Of a stretch of DNA of 64,000 nucleotides, positions 35,112-47,519 are shown in pieces. Source of the stretch: Piper betle. Lineage: Eukaryota; Streptophyta; Magnoliopsida; Piperales; Piperaceae. Position 1 is the first letter of the stretch, and each line of letters opens with the position of its first letter. The notes beneath the pieces are model-generated. The model made no database searches and was not told the DNA's origin. It saw only the letters and a program-made list of their open reading frames with translations. The position numbers and the translations under genes were made by a program. The stretch spans positions 101,112-165,111 of the forward strand of contig JAURVB010000685.1 in assembly GCA_033002965.1 (NCBI GenBank), written 5' to 3'.

Positions 35112-38100
35112 TGTAACACCCCAATCCGGTTTACTCTCAACCCAGACCAGAACTGTTACAAAGGATCGAACTACTCGTAAACCGATTAAGTTGGCTGACC
35201 CAAAACCTAAACGGCTACGACATAACCCTCTCGACGTCTCAAGATGGAGCACGCCACTAATGCGCAAACAATATATGAATGAGATGCAAAACCCTAACAG
35301 GATACTACGTGAATGTCATGATAATAATCACACACCAAAGTGATTAAAATGGCAACAAAATTCATAAAAATCCTAGAATAAAACGGGCAGAGTCTCCCCT
35401 AAAAGTGCAATAAGGGGACGACCTGTTAAAATACAGCACAATATAGTATATATATAAAACAATAATTTATATCGCAATAGAATTCAAATCATCCACACAT
35501 ATTGTAATTGGCATCTCGCCCACCTGCAATTCATGCTCATCATATTTTTGTTCATTTTCAACTCAACATAGCTGATCATTCCTGGACATTAGAACATTTC
35601 CAAAACATTTCTAAGAAAATTCATACATTTCTAAGAAAAAGACCTACAAGTCTCATAGCTCATGCATATGTACACAACCATGTATATATCACCAAGCATC
35701 ATTTAACCCACATCATATCTTACGCAAAAGTCGACGTGGCGCCAGGCATGTGTGTGCAATGCAAACGCTAGTCCTTCGTCAAGGCCGGCATACACCATTC
35801 ATCATCCTCACCTACATATAGTAGAAAAACGTCAGCAACGGGTGTCACTGGTCCGGAAATAACTAATATCAAACTGGAACATGAGAGCAAACTCTCATGG
35901 AAAGCAAACAATCATATATCTTCCTCAAGAACTCTCATAAGGGCAACTACAAAGGAGCCGTTGAGCAGCTGACTCAACAGCATCCTGATCTATCTGGTAC
36001 TGTGCCGCTCTCGGCACTTCTTTTTCAGTACTTCACGTAAAACTTTATCCTAAGCCCTCTCCGAACCTCCATATTACTCCTGGCCTTGAGCACGTAGGCC
36101 GAGTACTCTCAGGCAGTCGCCTTTAGTACCCTTTGAACCACAAGTCCGGACATGCGCTGTACTAAACAGTACCCGTAAACCTCCACGTTCTCCGGGTGTG
36201 AGGAACTCAAACGCGGAGTTGTCAGGATCCCTCGGGAATGGAACAGTCCGCTGGCACTAATCCAGAGCCCGCTTTGACTGGCACGACATCCGCTCATGGC
36301 ACGTGCAAGTCGATTCCTCTTCTCTTGTCTCACTGAAAACTCGATAAAACTATTTATAGGGCTGGGTCGGGATTTATTATAATAGGCCCGAAGGCAACTT
36401 GAGGTGGATCTTATTTTCGAAAACAAGCTCGAGGGATCTCATCCTCGAGGGTTATTAATTCCGAAAACAACCGACCAGATGGCACGTGTTAGGTGGGGTC
36501 CGATAAATCATCCACCTGACACATCCTACGATCAATAAATCAAATCACCGATAGAGTAGAGCGATAAAACCTGAGAAGCGTGTCCTAACGGACCTGTCAG
36601 AAGCTCCAAGCGCAGTCTCGTGCCTAGACGGCGAGCTCCTGCAACGAACCTACATGAACATAACTATTTACTAACGCCCATACATATATGATGCACGCCT
36701 ATATAACTAATATATCCACATTCATACATGAATCTAATCAAACATGACAATCATCTCAACAATCACACTAAATCTCTAATTGTCAAGCAAGTTAATAATT
36801 TTATGATTTCATACGTTACTTATTACCTAGCACTTTTAATTCTAATTTCAAAACATACCTATTCTAATTAGGTGACAATAGTTTAATCAATTTAATCTGT
36901 TTAACTTAATACTAGCATGCAAAACCTAATTCATGCAAATTCATAAATTAACTAGTTAACAAGCATTTAATTAACTATTCAATGGTTTACTAACAATTTC
37001 ATTAGTGAGCATTTACATCACACAACACAATCTACGCTAATCATCACATGTTTATCATAATTCACAGTTAATTAAACTAAAATCATGAAATTAATAAAAT
37101 TAATTTCAATACGCTACCATGACCACAACATGTATGTAATAATTCTAAAAAAGAAGGAAGAACCACCTCGCGATCGGCGCTGAAATCGGTGCCGACGGAC
37201 AAAGGCGGTGAAGGCGCGCCGGCGGTTTTCCGGCGACTATGCCGGCGGTTTTTCGGCAATTTTGGTGGTTTTCGGCGACTGCTCCGGCGGGGCAATCGGA
37301 GGTAGGGGTTAGCACCGTCTCGGTGAGCTTGACCCAATGGTGGTGACAACAAGGGCAGCCGCGGCAGCGATGGCCACCGACGGCGGCGTCGAGTTCGGTC
37401 GGGGCGGTCGGTCGCTCCGATCAGACCCACGGCCGGCCTCGACGGCAGCGCTAGGTAAGGGGGAAAGGTAGGGGAAGTCGAGGGAAGGGCTTCGACGTCA
37501 CGGCGGCGGCGGTCCGGCGCAGACGGCGGCGGAATCGCGTCGGGAGCGGCCGTGAAATCGTGGCGATTTCCGGCGTCGCGACGGCTGGACGGTGGCCGGG
37601 CGTGGTCGGGGCGGCAAGGCGACGGCACGGCCGGGCTGGGCGGCGTCGATCAGCGGCGAGGTGGCATCGGCGGCGGTGGCAAAAGTCTCAAGGGCGGCGG
37701 CTAGGGTTTAGGATGGTGAAGACGTCGGGTTTGGGGGAGGAAGATGAGAAGTATAGGGCGGTGGCAAAGTTGTAAATAAAACTTGACTCGACACCGGCTC
37801 GAGTCAAGAATGATAACTAACTCGGAATAAATCCTAGAAAAATCTAGAAAAATTGGGAAAAATCCCATAAAATCAAACAAAACAACACAACATCCAAATG
37901 ACATGCTGGTATAACTAATAACCCACCCGAATACCATCTAACGCGTCCTAATGCGTTATTCGGCCTAAACTAATTCTACGGTCACAACATGAAAAAAATA
38001 AAATCATCAACTGTATACTCTCATATCTACTGATAACTCAGTCTGCTGATGCGTATCTGACGCTATCATCGATACTTGGGTATACATGAACCCTCATAGC

Positions 38101-38219
38101 ACGTGCGCACGGTCGGCCTCGGCCCCGCACACGTGTTCTGAAAGCTGAACTGACTCGAACCACGGTCAAACCGACCGGCTAACGACTATAAAACCCTGAC
38201 TCGAGTCGCGAGTTTTACA
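35112..38219 (-). mobile_element. Solo LTR of the 3-kb family inside the LINE
   Basis: 3108 bp from TGTAACACCCC to AGTTTTACA with a perfect 5-bp duplication ATAAT (35107-35111 and 38220-38224). The layout equals that of 11790-14752, with the GC-rich block at about 37140-37760, a TATA-like ACTATTTATAGG near 36350 (minus sense CCTATAAATAG) and the conserved segment 36426-36109. No internal domain, so a solo LTR. It cuts LINE ORF1. Confidence 0.93.
37083..37760 (-). other. GC-rich block of the 3-kb LTR
   Basis: A strongly GC-rich stretch, open in more than one frame (one of 181 codons, rich in P, R and S). The counterpart blocks (13620-14280; 43430-43869 with 45027-45260; 62440-62750) keep motifs such as GCCGGCGGTTTTC but not a common protein, so I treat it as regulatory or composition-driven sequence, not as a gene. 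Confidence 0.55.
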
Positions 38220-38779
38220 ATAATAATAGTTGTTTTCCCTCTCAAATCAAGCATGCAAATATTAGAAAATAGGAAGATGGGCGTCGGTGGGAGGAAAGGT
38301 TTGCCCACGAAGATTTATTTTGAGCAAAAACCATAAAGATGAACTTTGGAATAGAATTAAAAAAAAACCTAAAATTTATGAAAAGTCATTTGAAGACTAG
38401 GCGGAGCGAGGGAGGGATGAGCGGAGTAGGCTAGGGAGACGAGGGTTGGAGTGGGGCGGAAGGGCTGTGCTGGGCAAAGCGCGGCGGTGGGGGGCCCGGA
38501 GCCAGCCATCACCATTTTCCCAACATCTAAAATGCAAACTTATCTAGCAACATACCCATAGATGATTCAACAAAAAGATTGGTAAAGTTGCAACTGAGAA
38601 TTCTACAGTTCATCACTAAGATTAATTGGATTGCATTCTCAGTTAAAAAGGGCCATGGATAGAGTGGGTTCAAATTCAAAACGTCATCAATTTCTTTTGA
38701 AACACTAAAAGAGATGAATAAGCAGATTTCCATTAAAATAGATAAATAAATAAATCATGCCAGATTGTCATTATTTGGT

Positions 38780-41700
38780 ACCATACCATTCGTGCCATTT
38801 ACTTGTACAATGAGTTTATGAGGCAAACGTAAATTGGACCAGACATCCACTTTTTCCTCCAGCTTGCAATGTCTCTGCTTCTTCGAAATCCAGTAGTAAT
38901 TAAAGCAGTAAGGATCCAAACATCAAAGGAACAGTAAAACTGCAGGAAAAAAAAATTGATAATACATAATAGAAGCTTTGGATAAGTAATTCTCGACTTG
39001 ATATGGTAAATCATCACTTGATATCATATGAAAGTTCATAACTAGCGACGAGCCATCTCCAACGATATTAACAGAAGCATATCAAATCCAGTTGCCATCT
39101 TCCTCCACTTGAGAGTTCAAGAGTGGTTCTGAGAATCTTTTGAACCTCAGGAAAAATTTGCCAAGTAAAGTGATGCAAACTGGTTCAGAACAACTCCACC
39201 CTGGTTCTTTCAAACAAAAGTGCACATATGTTTGGGAATCCTCAATTGGGTTCTTGTGTTTATTAAGAAAAGAGTTAAACAGACAGATTTCCCTCCTCTT
39301 GCATGCATCACAAACAATGGAGATAGAAGACTTCCGGTGACATTTAACAGTAATAGCATCAACAGCATTACCCTAGTTTACAGGCAACCAGAAGTATAAT
39401 TCAGAATAAGATAATAGTAGCAACTCAAAGTTTGAATATCAAGCATATTTCAAGATCCACCTCAAAGTTTCTGATGTCAGCATTATTTTGTACAGAAGAC
39501 ACCTAATTTTAAAAGTGATTAAGATTTCATTCAATAAACCAAGGGGAGGTAAAATTCAGCCTACGCCTAAAAAGGCAGAAGACAAAGTTGCAAAAATTTC
39601 AACCAGTTGTACTTCCAAATGAAAGTCACTGTGAACCAAAACTTTCCGCTTGTAGTTAAGGGTGTAAGAAGCTAGTTGGACTTCATTGATGATAAAAACT
39701 TGAAGGCATGGTATTGGGTCGTTACTCAATGATGTAATATGGGTTTGTGTTTAGTGAGCAACCAATCAAACGCCTAGTTGAAGGACTTAATCTAATCTCA
39801 AACTAAAGATAACATCTGTGGAGGATAAAGCTCCTGATCACCTAAACATGCGGAATCCAGTTCATTAGTCTATGCAAAGATAACAGCTGCTAGAATGATA
39901 ATTCCTCCCTTCTGTAGAATGCCCAATGTTAAGAGCTGATTAGCATGCATACAGCCAACAAGATTTAGTCAATCAATCAAGAATGAGCAACAATCAGTCA
40001 CTAATGAAAATTTTCACTTCTATATAGCAAATTTATATAGGGAAGAATTGGACCACACACAATAAAATCCTGACTGTTTTACAGAGATTGATTCTAGGAC
40101 CAATACGTATTTAAAGTTGTAGCAAACTTCAAAAAATCAATGGGGGATCGAATTAAGTGACATCCTATCACTTTAATCAAAAAACAAATTATGAAAATCA
40201 ACCTTGATTGGACCATGAAACAGTGATAAAAGCCTAAAGAAAAGTTGGCTACACATAGGTCTTCTTGAGAGAAAGAGGAGAAATTAGTCCTGACACTTGC
40301 ATTTTTGAAGCCTTGAAGAGAAATTCACCATTTCCTTCAGCCAACATTACACTCAACGGATCAGCCTCCACAATGTGCAATATTGTCAACAAGCCCCTCA
40401 GACATGGGAAGTAAAATAGAGCAAGCAAACCTCTCTTTTGTGGCTGAAACTCAAATAGAAAGAGAGAGAGGAGGAACTTTTCATTCTTTAACCAATCAAT
40501 TGAGGGAAATTTCTGGGTGATTCAACTAACCAGAATCTCATCGCCTGATTCCCTATTCAACAGCTGCCATAATTTTTGTAGTGTTGCTGGTTTAAATTAA
40601 TACCCTTTTTTGCAAGCTACAGCCACTCAAAACCAGAGCAATTGACGAACATACAACTAATAAACAATGCTCATGGCAGCAAAAACAGTATCTCTTTGTA
40701 GCCAGGCACAAGAATGGTCCGGTCCTTTCACCCTAATTTGAAGTTTTGAGAAAAGTAATTCTTGGTAAAACCCAAAATAACATTCAACCTACCTTCAATG
40801 GACCAAGCATTATTTCTTTCAAGATTCTCCGCCACCAATTACTTGAGATTAGTTGGATGACAATAATTAATACCACTGTTTCTAGAAGATAACAGATCAT
40901 TTGTCACTTTCACTCAAATCACATGAAAAGTTCTATGCTTGCAGTATACAAAGATAATCTTATATTTCAAAGCAACATGACCAGAGACATACCCCTAAAG
41001 AAGAGTGTTGAAAAATAATATCCTCATCAGATGCATTAGAAATCACATATCTTGGAACGACATTATATTAGTTGTGAAGGAGCCATTTCTTTGGGCAAAG
41101 TAGCTGAGACGCCCAGCATTTGTACATGATCCACTTCTTTTTCTTGAAACTTCTAACTTACTTCTGTGAGGCCTGATATGCTATCCATATCCAGCAATGT
41201 GTTAGATGCTCCTTCTTTCATCACTTTCAGCCAAATCTTATTAGATCTACTAGCATAAGGAAACAAGTTAGGCCTGCAATTGTCAAACACAAAAAAAGGG
41301 AAAAGATTAAACATGACTACAATGTCAACATACTAGTGTTGCTGCTCCAAGAGAAAATAGCATTATGCACAAACTAATGCACTTCAAAATTTACAGCCAC
41401 CGATAAGGTGAAAGCCTCAAAAGTGCATGAAAATTTTCAAATTAAAATTACGAGAATAATAAGAGTAGAAAACAGAACAAAAAAATTATGAAGCGAGCAA
41501 GAGATGTTAGAATAGATGTCATAATTAATCTTTTGTTTAAATTGGAATAATTGTGATTGCCGTACTATGTCTAAGCTTCAGTTCTAATTAAAATACAAAA
41601 ATAAAAAAATAAAGTAATCTTTAAAAATAAATTGTACGTGTACAAATTGCATAAACCTTCTTAAACTTGTCACTCTTGAAAACTAACTGCCCAAACATAT

Positions 41701-42761
41701 AACAATGATTAAAATTCTATAAGTACTAATGAGCAGCCTTAATATGCCCTCTGTGTCAAAACTCGAACCTCATTCATGTGGCAGTTTTTATGTCAAGCAA
41801 AAATAAATTAGAAACAGAAAAGCACATACTTCGGGAACCAAGAATTAGTTGATTTAGGAGTCAAATATAGCCATGCATAGGAGGAATGGAGCAGCTATCA
41901 CTCGCATCTTTCCTAAAACAAAAAGAATACTTAGTCCAAGAAAATCTGATTAAAGTAACAAATAACTAAACATAAAAATTCAAGTATGATGACAACGGTT
42001 TATAACTGGGCATAACGAGTAGTGAAAGATCTGTTCCATTCTGTAACATGTACCATGTATAAATAATCACCTGCTTAAAGCAAGTATCCATTTAAGGAGA
42101 TAGTCTTGAAGCATTAGACCACGTAGAATATTCAAATAACAATCAAATTATAGAAAACTACCTCCAAGATGCCTGTGTCAACTCGAGATAACTGTAGAAA
42201 AGCAACACATTTCCCACCAACCAAGACCAACTCAATTTCCAAGCAACGAACATCATGTTTCTGCTTATTTAACTTTTATCCATTCTCGGCTATCAACAGG
42301 TTGAGACCTGAAGTTAAAGGCTACTAAAGTCATGGTAATGTAAATGATTGAAGGATTGGCATAAAAGAAAGTGCTTGCCCCAGCAGGAATAACTGCTCGT
42401 TTTCCTATATGGATAAATCTTCTTCCATAAAAACCCCTGATGCAAGAAGTAAGACTGAAGAAAATTGAATGTCTCTTCATTCTAGTCTGAGTAAAGACAT
42501 TTACCTGGATCGCATTCAGACAAAACCACTAAAACTGCTGACAGCAAATGATTAATGATCTTCACTGTTGGATACAGAAGATTTCCATCTGCTCGTATAC
42601 TGCAACTGGCTCGGCCTTTGAGCTGCTTGAATCAGCAGCATTGGAGCTTGACCAACAGGAACCTCTCTTTTGTTAGTCCGAATAAGAAAATGGAGACTAC
42701 CCACAGGCTTCCCTTCCACATGCAAAGCAACATGTACTGAATCGATGACCGAAATGCACAA
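38780..42761 (-). pseudogene. VPS13: VPS13-like: SHR-BD-side exons
   Basis: Blocks: 42761-42505 (V-A-L-H-V-E-G-K-P-V-G-S-L-H-F-L-I, frame break near 42560, then A-V-L-V-V-L-S-E-C-D); 42440-42270 (G-K-R-A-V-I-P-A-G-A-S-T-F-F-Y-A-N-P, V-A-F-N-F-R-S-Q-P-V-D-S); 41275-41165 (K-E-G-A-S-N-T-L-L-D-M-D-S-I-S-G-L-T-E-V); about 41080-41000 (V-V-P-R-Y-V-I-S-N-A-S-D-E-D-I); 39205-39025 (P-V-C-I-T-L-L-G-K-F-F-L-R-F, TGA at 39084-39082, then G-S-S-L-V-M-N-F); and 38910-38780 (Y-Y-W-I-S-K-K, L-R-L-P-H-K-L-I-V-Q-V-N). These correspond to the region that includes the SHR-BD (DUF1162) homology. Expected sequence between 41000 and 39205 was not recognised. Confidence 0.8.
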
Positions 42762-43869
42762 GAACCATAAGTCCTCATGATTCTACCATCTAGTAGTCCA
42801 AGTATTCCATGGAGAGGAACTTGTATTGCCCCCCATCAGATCATCAGACCAATCAATTGAAACAGGCTTTCCAAAGCCCTCTCTGATCAATAAACGGCTT
42901 CAATGACAGAAGAAAATTACCTACAAGAGTCCAAAATGCTCCTTAGAAAATGCCAACCACCAAATTAAAAATTAATGATGTAAAACTACAATTCGAGTCA
43001 GGGTTTTATATTCGGAACCGGTCGGTTCAACCGTTATTTTTGAGTGAGTCAGTTTCAGAACGCGTGTATTGAACTGACGCCGGTCGCGTGTATGAGCTAT
43101 GAAGGTCACGGGTACCCAAGTATATGATGATAACGTCGTGAATACAGCAGAAAAAGATAAGTTATCAGAGTATATGAAAGTACACCAGTTTATTTTATTT
43201 TGATATTTAGTGGATCGTAGAATTAATTTTAAGCCGTTTATCGCGTTAGGATGCGTTACGCGCAGTTTGGGTGGGTTTTTATTTGTAGAGCATTTGATTT
43301 CGATGTTTTGGTGTTTGTTTGATTTTATAGGATTTTTTCCCGATTTTCATGGATTTTTTAAGGATTTAATACGACTTTTAGTTATTGTGCTTGACTCGAG
43401 CTGGACACGAGTCAAGTCTTATTCCTGGTTGCCACCACACACACCCCCGACCTTTCCTTTCTTCTTCCCCAAACCCTTGCCGCGCGCCGCCGCTGCGCAC
43501 CGCGCGTCGCCACTGCGCATGCCGCGCGCCGCCACTGTGCATGCCGCGCGCCGCCACTGCGCATGCCGCCGCCGCTGCGTGGATGCCCGCTCCCGGCCGT
43601 CGACCGTCGCCACCACGATCCCAAGGTGGTCGGCTCGACGTCCCTTGACCCTCCAGCGACCTTCCCCGACCGGAGCAGAGGCCGTCGCCGCCCTGGCTCG
43701 GCCGGATCTAGCCACCCATCGCCGCCGGTTCTGTTTTGCCATTTTTCCAGCGAGCCGCCGCATCCATCAACCTCGTCGACCTCGTAGATGAGTCGGAGCC
43801 GCCGAGCCGGTTCCGAGGGCTCGCAACCCCCACACCACTTTTCGGCCAGTAGAGGCCGCTCAGAGCGAC

Positions 43870-45026
43870 TGTTAAGCATTTAAAATATATAATATTTACT
43901 CATGTTTTTAATATGATTTTGTACTTTCCGGGTATAAACATTATTAATTAAGTAATATTTTACTTTATTTTTTTAGTTAATTAATATTTTATTATATATA
44001 CTTAACTTTGATGTTTTAATGCAGAAAAGATGAATAAATTAAGCTTCGGAATTGATTAGTCATGACACTCAGCGCCACCCAATGGCTACAATATATGGTG
44101 TTCAATGTGAGCTCGAACAGTTAGAAACTTAAAGCGGACATTACAATTAATTAGATTACGTCGATTTGTGAACATCCTCTTCGAATTCTTGTATCTCCAC
44201 TTCTATATAAAGGGGTGGTCATTTGTTGTTATCATATCTCATCTCTTGGCTTTGGAGAGTAATGAAAGTAGTAGTTTTAGTTTCGTAATTCTTTTTCTTT
44301 TATAATAAAAATTAGTTTCTTCTTTATAATGTTTTCTATTTTTATTATGGAGTAGTCTTATATTTCGTTCTAGAGAAAAATGGAACTTAACATGATTTAA
44401 TTGAATTTATTTCAAACTTTTACTCTTTATTCAATCGAAATGTTTGAATTATCATATTTTTAATACTAAGAATAGATTGATCACCTATTTCTTAGATTAT
44501 GAGGTTTAACTAGATTTCGGGAGAAATTAATTAGATTAGTCATTGGTAATTTATCATACGACGAGTCTTTTGACTTGTTTGTCGTCGTGGTCGGGAGATA
44601 CATAACACCGTATGCGATTGTAAGGTAATTCTAATGCATTATTTTGTTAATTAATTAATTATCACCGATGAGGTAGAAATTGAGGCAAAATAATAGAAGC
44701 ATGAAGGAGCGGGAGCCACCATATCATATAATTATTCTAGATCGACAATCTAAGGGAATAAAAGATAAAAGTAAGATTTGATGAAGATTAAATTCATGTT
44801 AAGGGAAATTCGACTTCTAAAACGAGTTTTATAATTTTACCTTGCCTTTAATTTAAAGATATTACTTAGATTTAGTTAAGTTGGTTGTCTTTGTTTTGTC
44901 CTTCATTTTATTCTCTTTAATTAAGCTAAGGAAATTCATCTCCTTGTGGGAACGATACTCTAATTTATCATTATTACTCCTTGTTTCGACCGTGTATACT
45001 TGCATATCACTAAAATTATTCGAACA
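43870..45026 (+). mobile_element. Solo LTR (about 1.16 kb) nested in the 3-kb LTR
   Basis: TGTTAAGCATTTAAAA...TTCGAACA with a 5-bp duplication GCGAC (43865-43869 and 45027-45031). It has a TATA box (CTATATAAAGG near 44203) and a U5-like tail (CTCCTTGTGGGAACGATACT, then CGTGTATACTTGCA), typical of plant gypsy LTRs. No internal domain remains. The strand is set by the TATA box and tail. The host continues as TGTTGCCG, so a slightly longer apparent duplication (AGCGACTGTT) is partly chance. Confidence 0.85.
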
Positions 45027-45897
45027 GCGACTGTTGCCGAAAAATTGCCAGAAGCTGCCGGTAAACCGCTAGGACTTGCTGGAAAACTGCCAGAACTTGA
45101 CGGAAAACCAAAATTTCTGGAATTCGCCGAAATTCACCAGATCTTCCGCAGGGCTCACCCAGTCGAGCCCGATCAAGCTTCGGACGCCGATGAGCGCCGA
45201 ATTCGAGTTCCGAGACGCGCGATGAAACCCTAGCCGTCGCCGATTGTCGACGACGAGAGGTATAATTACCTCCAATTTGATTATTTAAATTGATGATTAT
45301 TAGCATAGCATGGTAGGACTGATTATTTATCATGATAATGCCTAATTACTGATGAAGTAATGATGGTATGATTTGAGGAATTGTAAATGAATAGTAAGTG
45401 AGCTAATGAGATAAAATGAGTTGGAGCATGATAAGTGATCATGATGTAATTTAGAAAAATAGAATAAAATATAGTATGAATAGTTTGAGTTAGGATTATT
45501 CTCTTTTATGATTATTTGACTATGATGGATGATTATTATGTCGTGTGTGGTATTCATTGATTTTGATGCATCATGTAGTTAGAGGGCGTTAGTATTTAGT
45601 TTTGATGTGTAGGTACGGAGTAGGAGCTCGCCGCCTAGGCGCGATGACACGCTTGGAGCTTCTACCAGGTCCGTTCAGGACTCGTCTCTATTTTACGCTC
45701 TGTCTATTGTATGTTTATCTTATCATTTGCAGGACGGGTTAAGTAGCGTTTTATTGGATCCCACTTAACTCGGGCCATCTAGCCGAACAGATTTCCGGAT
45801 TAATAACCCCTCGAGGATGAGATCCCTCGAGGATGATTTCGAAAACAAGATCCACCACAAGTTGCCTTCGGGCCTATTATATAAATCCCTACCCAAC

Positions 45898-45908
45898 CCT
45901 ATATATAT
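45898..45908 (+). promoter_or_regulatory. TATA box of the 3-kb LTR
   Basis: CCCTATATATATG about 30 bp before the conserved segment starting at 45927. Equivalent TATA-like sequences sit at the same place in the copies at 12945 and 36350 (minus), supporting a common U3/R boundary. Confidence 0.6.
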
Positions 45909-45926
45909 GTAGTTTTCGCGTTTTCA

Positions 45927-46151
45927 GTGAGACGAGAGATGGAGAAACCGACTGCACGTACCATGAGCGGATGCCGTGATAGTCAAAGCGGGCTCTGGAT
46001 TAGTGCCAGCGGACTGTTCCATTCCCGAGGGATCCTGACAACTCCGCGTTTGAGTTCCTCACACCCGGAGAACGTGGAGGTTAACGGGTACTGTTTAGTA
46101 CAGCGCATGTCCGGACTTGTGGTTCAAAGGGTACTAAAGGCGACTGCCTGA
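45927..46151 (+). other. Conserved R-region reading frame in 3-kb LTR (plus copy)
   Basis: Reads M-R-R-E-M-E-K-P-T-A-R-T-M-S-G-C-R-D-S and is 74 codons long. See 12644-12925: nucleotide conservation is strong, but the frame end is not kept among copies. Confidence 0.5.
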
Positions 46152-46708
46152 GAGTACTCGACCTTTGTGCTCAAGGCCAAGAGAGATATGGAGGTTCGGA
46201 GAGGGCTTAGGATAAAAGTTTTATGCGAAGTACTGAAAAAGAAGTGCTGAGAGTAGCACAATACCAGATAGATCGGGATGCTACCGGGTCTGCAGCCCAG
46301 TGGCTCCTCAGTAATGCCCTTCAGAGTGTTCACGTGGAGTATATGATGTTTTCTTTCATATGAGAGTTTGCTCTCATAGCCAGCTTATTATAGTTATTTT
46401 ATTTTCCGGACCAGTAACACTTGTTACTGACGTGTTTTTATACTATATGTAGGTAATAATCACGAGTTGGAGGAGCCAGCTTGGACGGAGGAGCAATGAG
46501 GTCTTGTACACACACACATGTTAGATTTCTGAATGTTTAATATTGTGTTATTATGTTATTATATTGTGAATGACATGTTCAAATGCATGAGACATGATAG
46601 AATGTGAACATGATCAGAGATGCGCAGCGGAAGCGTGGTGGGTTGAAACCCCAGCTTCAGAATGAATTCATAATATGTTAGATTTTGTGTGAATGAAATT
46701 ATGGATGC

Positions 46709-46713
<5 letters not shown>

Positions 46714-46768
<55 letters not shown>
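46714..46768. repeat. (TA)n microsatellite in LTR
   Basis: TA run of about 27 units inside the U5 part of the plus-strand solo LTR; sister copies have shorter TA/AT tracts at the same place (12080-12115, 35440-35455). Confidence 0.95.
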
Positions 46769-46772
<4 letters not shown>

Positions 46773-47519
46773 TTAATAGAATGAGCCCATAATTGCACTT
46801 TTAAGAGAGACCCTAGTCTGTTTTATTTTAAAATTTTTATCGTAATTGTAATGATGTGAAATTTAGGTTGCATGTCATCCATATAGTATCATGTTAGGGT
46901 TTTATGCATTTATCCATGCATGACAAGTCGTATCTAACCGTGGGCCTGTATCGATGATTAGATTCGTACGAATTAGATTCAAGTTAGCCGACCTAACCGG
47001 GGCCTGTAACATGCCGGTTCGGTTCACAAGCGTGAATCAGATTTGGGGTGTTACAAATGAACTCATCGTCAGAAAAATGACCATCAACATTTACAGCTTA
47101 TGCCAGCAGAAGCAGGCTAAAGCAGCATGGATTTTGTATTAGGACCAGGGCTGTTCTTTTTATTCAAATCAATAGTTCAAAATCCATGCATAACTCCAGA
47201 ATTAATTAAGAACTCTCACGGACATTTTTTAATGATTTAATAATCTTATGGATTCATACATAGTACACCAAAACTTGCAGCAAATCGTGAAAAGGTTGGC
47301 CAAACTAAGAAATGAGAAAAAGCCATAGCAATTAACATAATGTTATCTTCCAATCATATACATCTACAATATAATTTGATCCCAAAACACAAATAGAAAC
47401 AAAACATTCTGTCAAAAAATTTTCAGTAATATTGAGCAATGTCTTCTTACAAACTTCATTAGTGATATATAGTTCAGGAGAAGACATACAAGCCCCAAGG
47501 GAAAGAAATTTAAGCTCAA

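Larger units (their letters stand above)
30741..38503 (-). mobile_element. LINE retrotransposon in VPS13 intron, split by a solo LTR
   Basis: A full-length or nearly full-length L1-type LINE of about 4.65 kb, not counting the nested LTR. It is flanked by the 15-bp duplication AGCCATCACCATTTT (30726-30740 and 38504-38518). The minus-strand 3' end is a short poly-A (T-run 30737-30745) and the 5' end near 38503 is GC-rich. In sense order the coding remnants are an ORF1 with DUF4283 (about 35110-34884), an endonuclease (34381-33520), an RT (about 32965-32153) and a zinc-binding RT-associated tail (31303-31106). Stops and frame changes throughout show that it is dead. It lies in the intron between the VPS13 exon blocks at 38910-38780 and 30632, on the same strand as the gene. 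Confidence 0.9.
42979..47055 (+). mobile_element. Solo LTR of the 3-kb family (plus sense), with nested LTR
   Basis: Begins TGTAAAACTACAATTCGAG and ends GGGGTGTTACA, with perfect 5-bp duplications AATGA (42974-42978 and 47056-47060). Subtracting the nested insertion (43870-45031) leaves about 2.9 kb, matching its sister copies in reverse. Sense-strand features: a GC-rich block with CCGCGCGCCGCC repeats (about 43470-43570), a TATA box near 45898, the conserved transcript-start segment 45927-46151, a (TA)n run at 46714-46768, and a U5 end. It lies in a VPS13 intron between the blocks at 47768-47520 and 42761, opposite in direction to the gene. Confidence 0.93.

Noticed and set aside
37083..37628. 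181-codon minus-strand frame
   Set aside because: Same GC-rich LTR block; not conserved as protein in the other copies.
43210..43879. Long frames (up to 193 codons) on both strands in the LTR
   Set aside because: They sit in the GC-rich block of the 3-kb LTR, and no common protein is kept among sister copies.
43864..45036. Mutator-type insertion with a 10-bp duplication AGCGACTGTT
   Set aside because: The ends read TG...CA with a 5-bp GCGAC duplication, a TATA box and LTR-type tail. The extra matching bases are the LTR's own TGTT and the host's TGTT.
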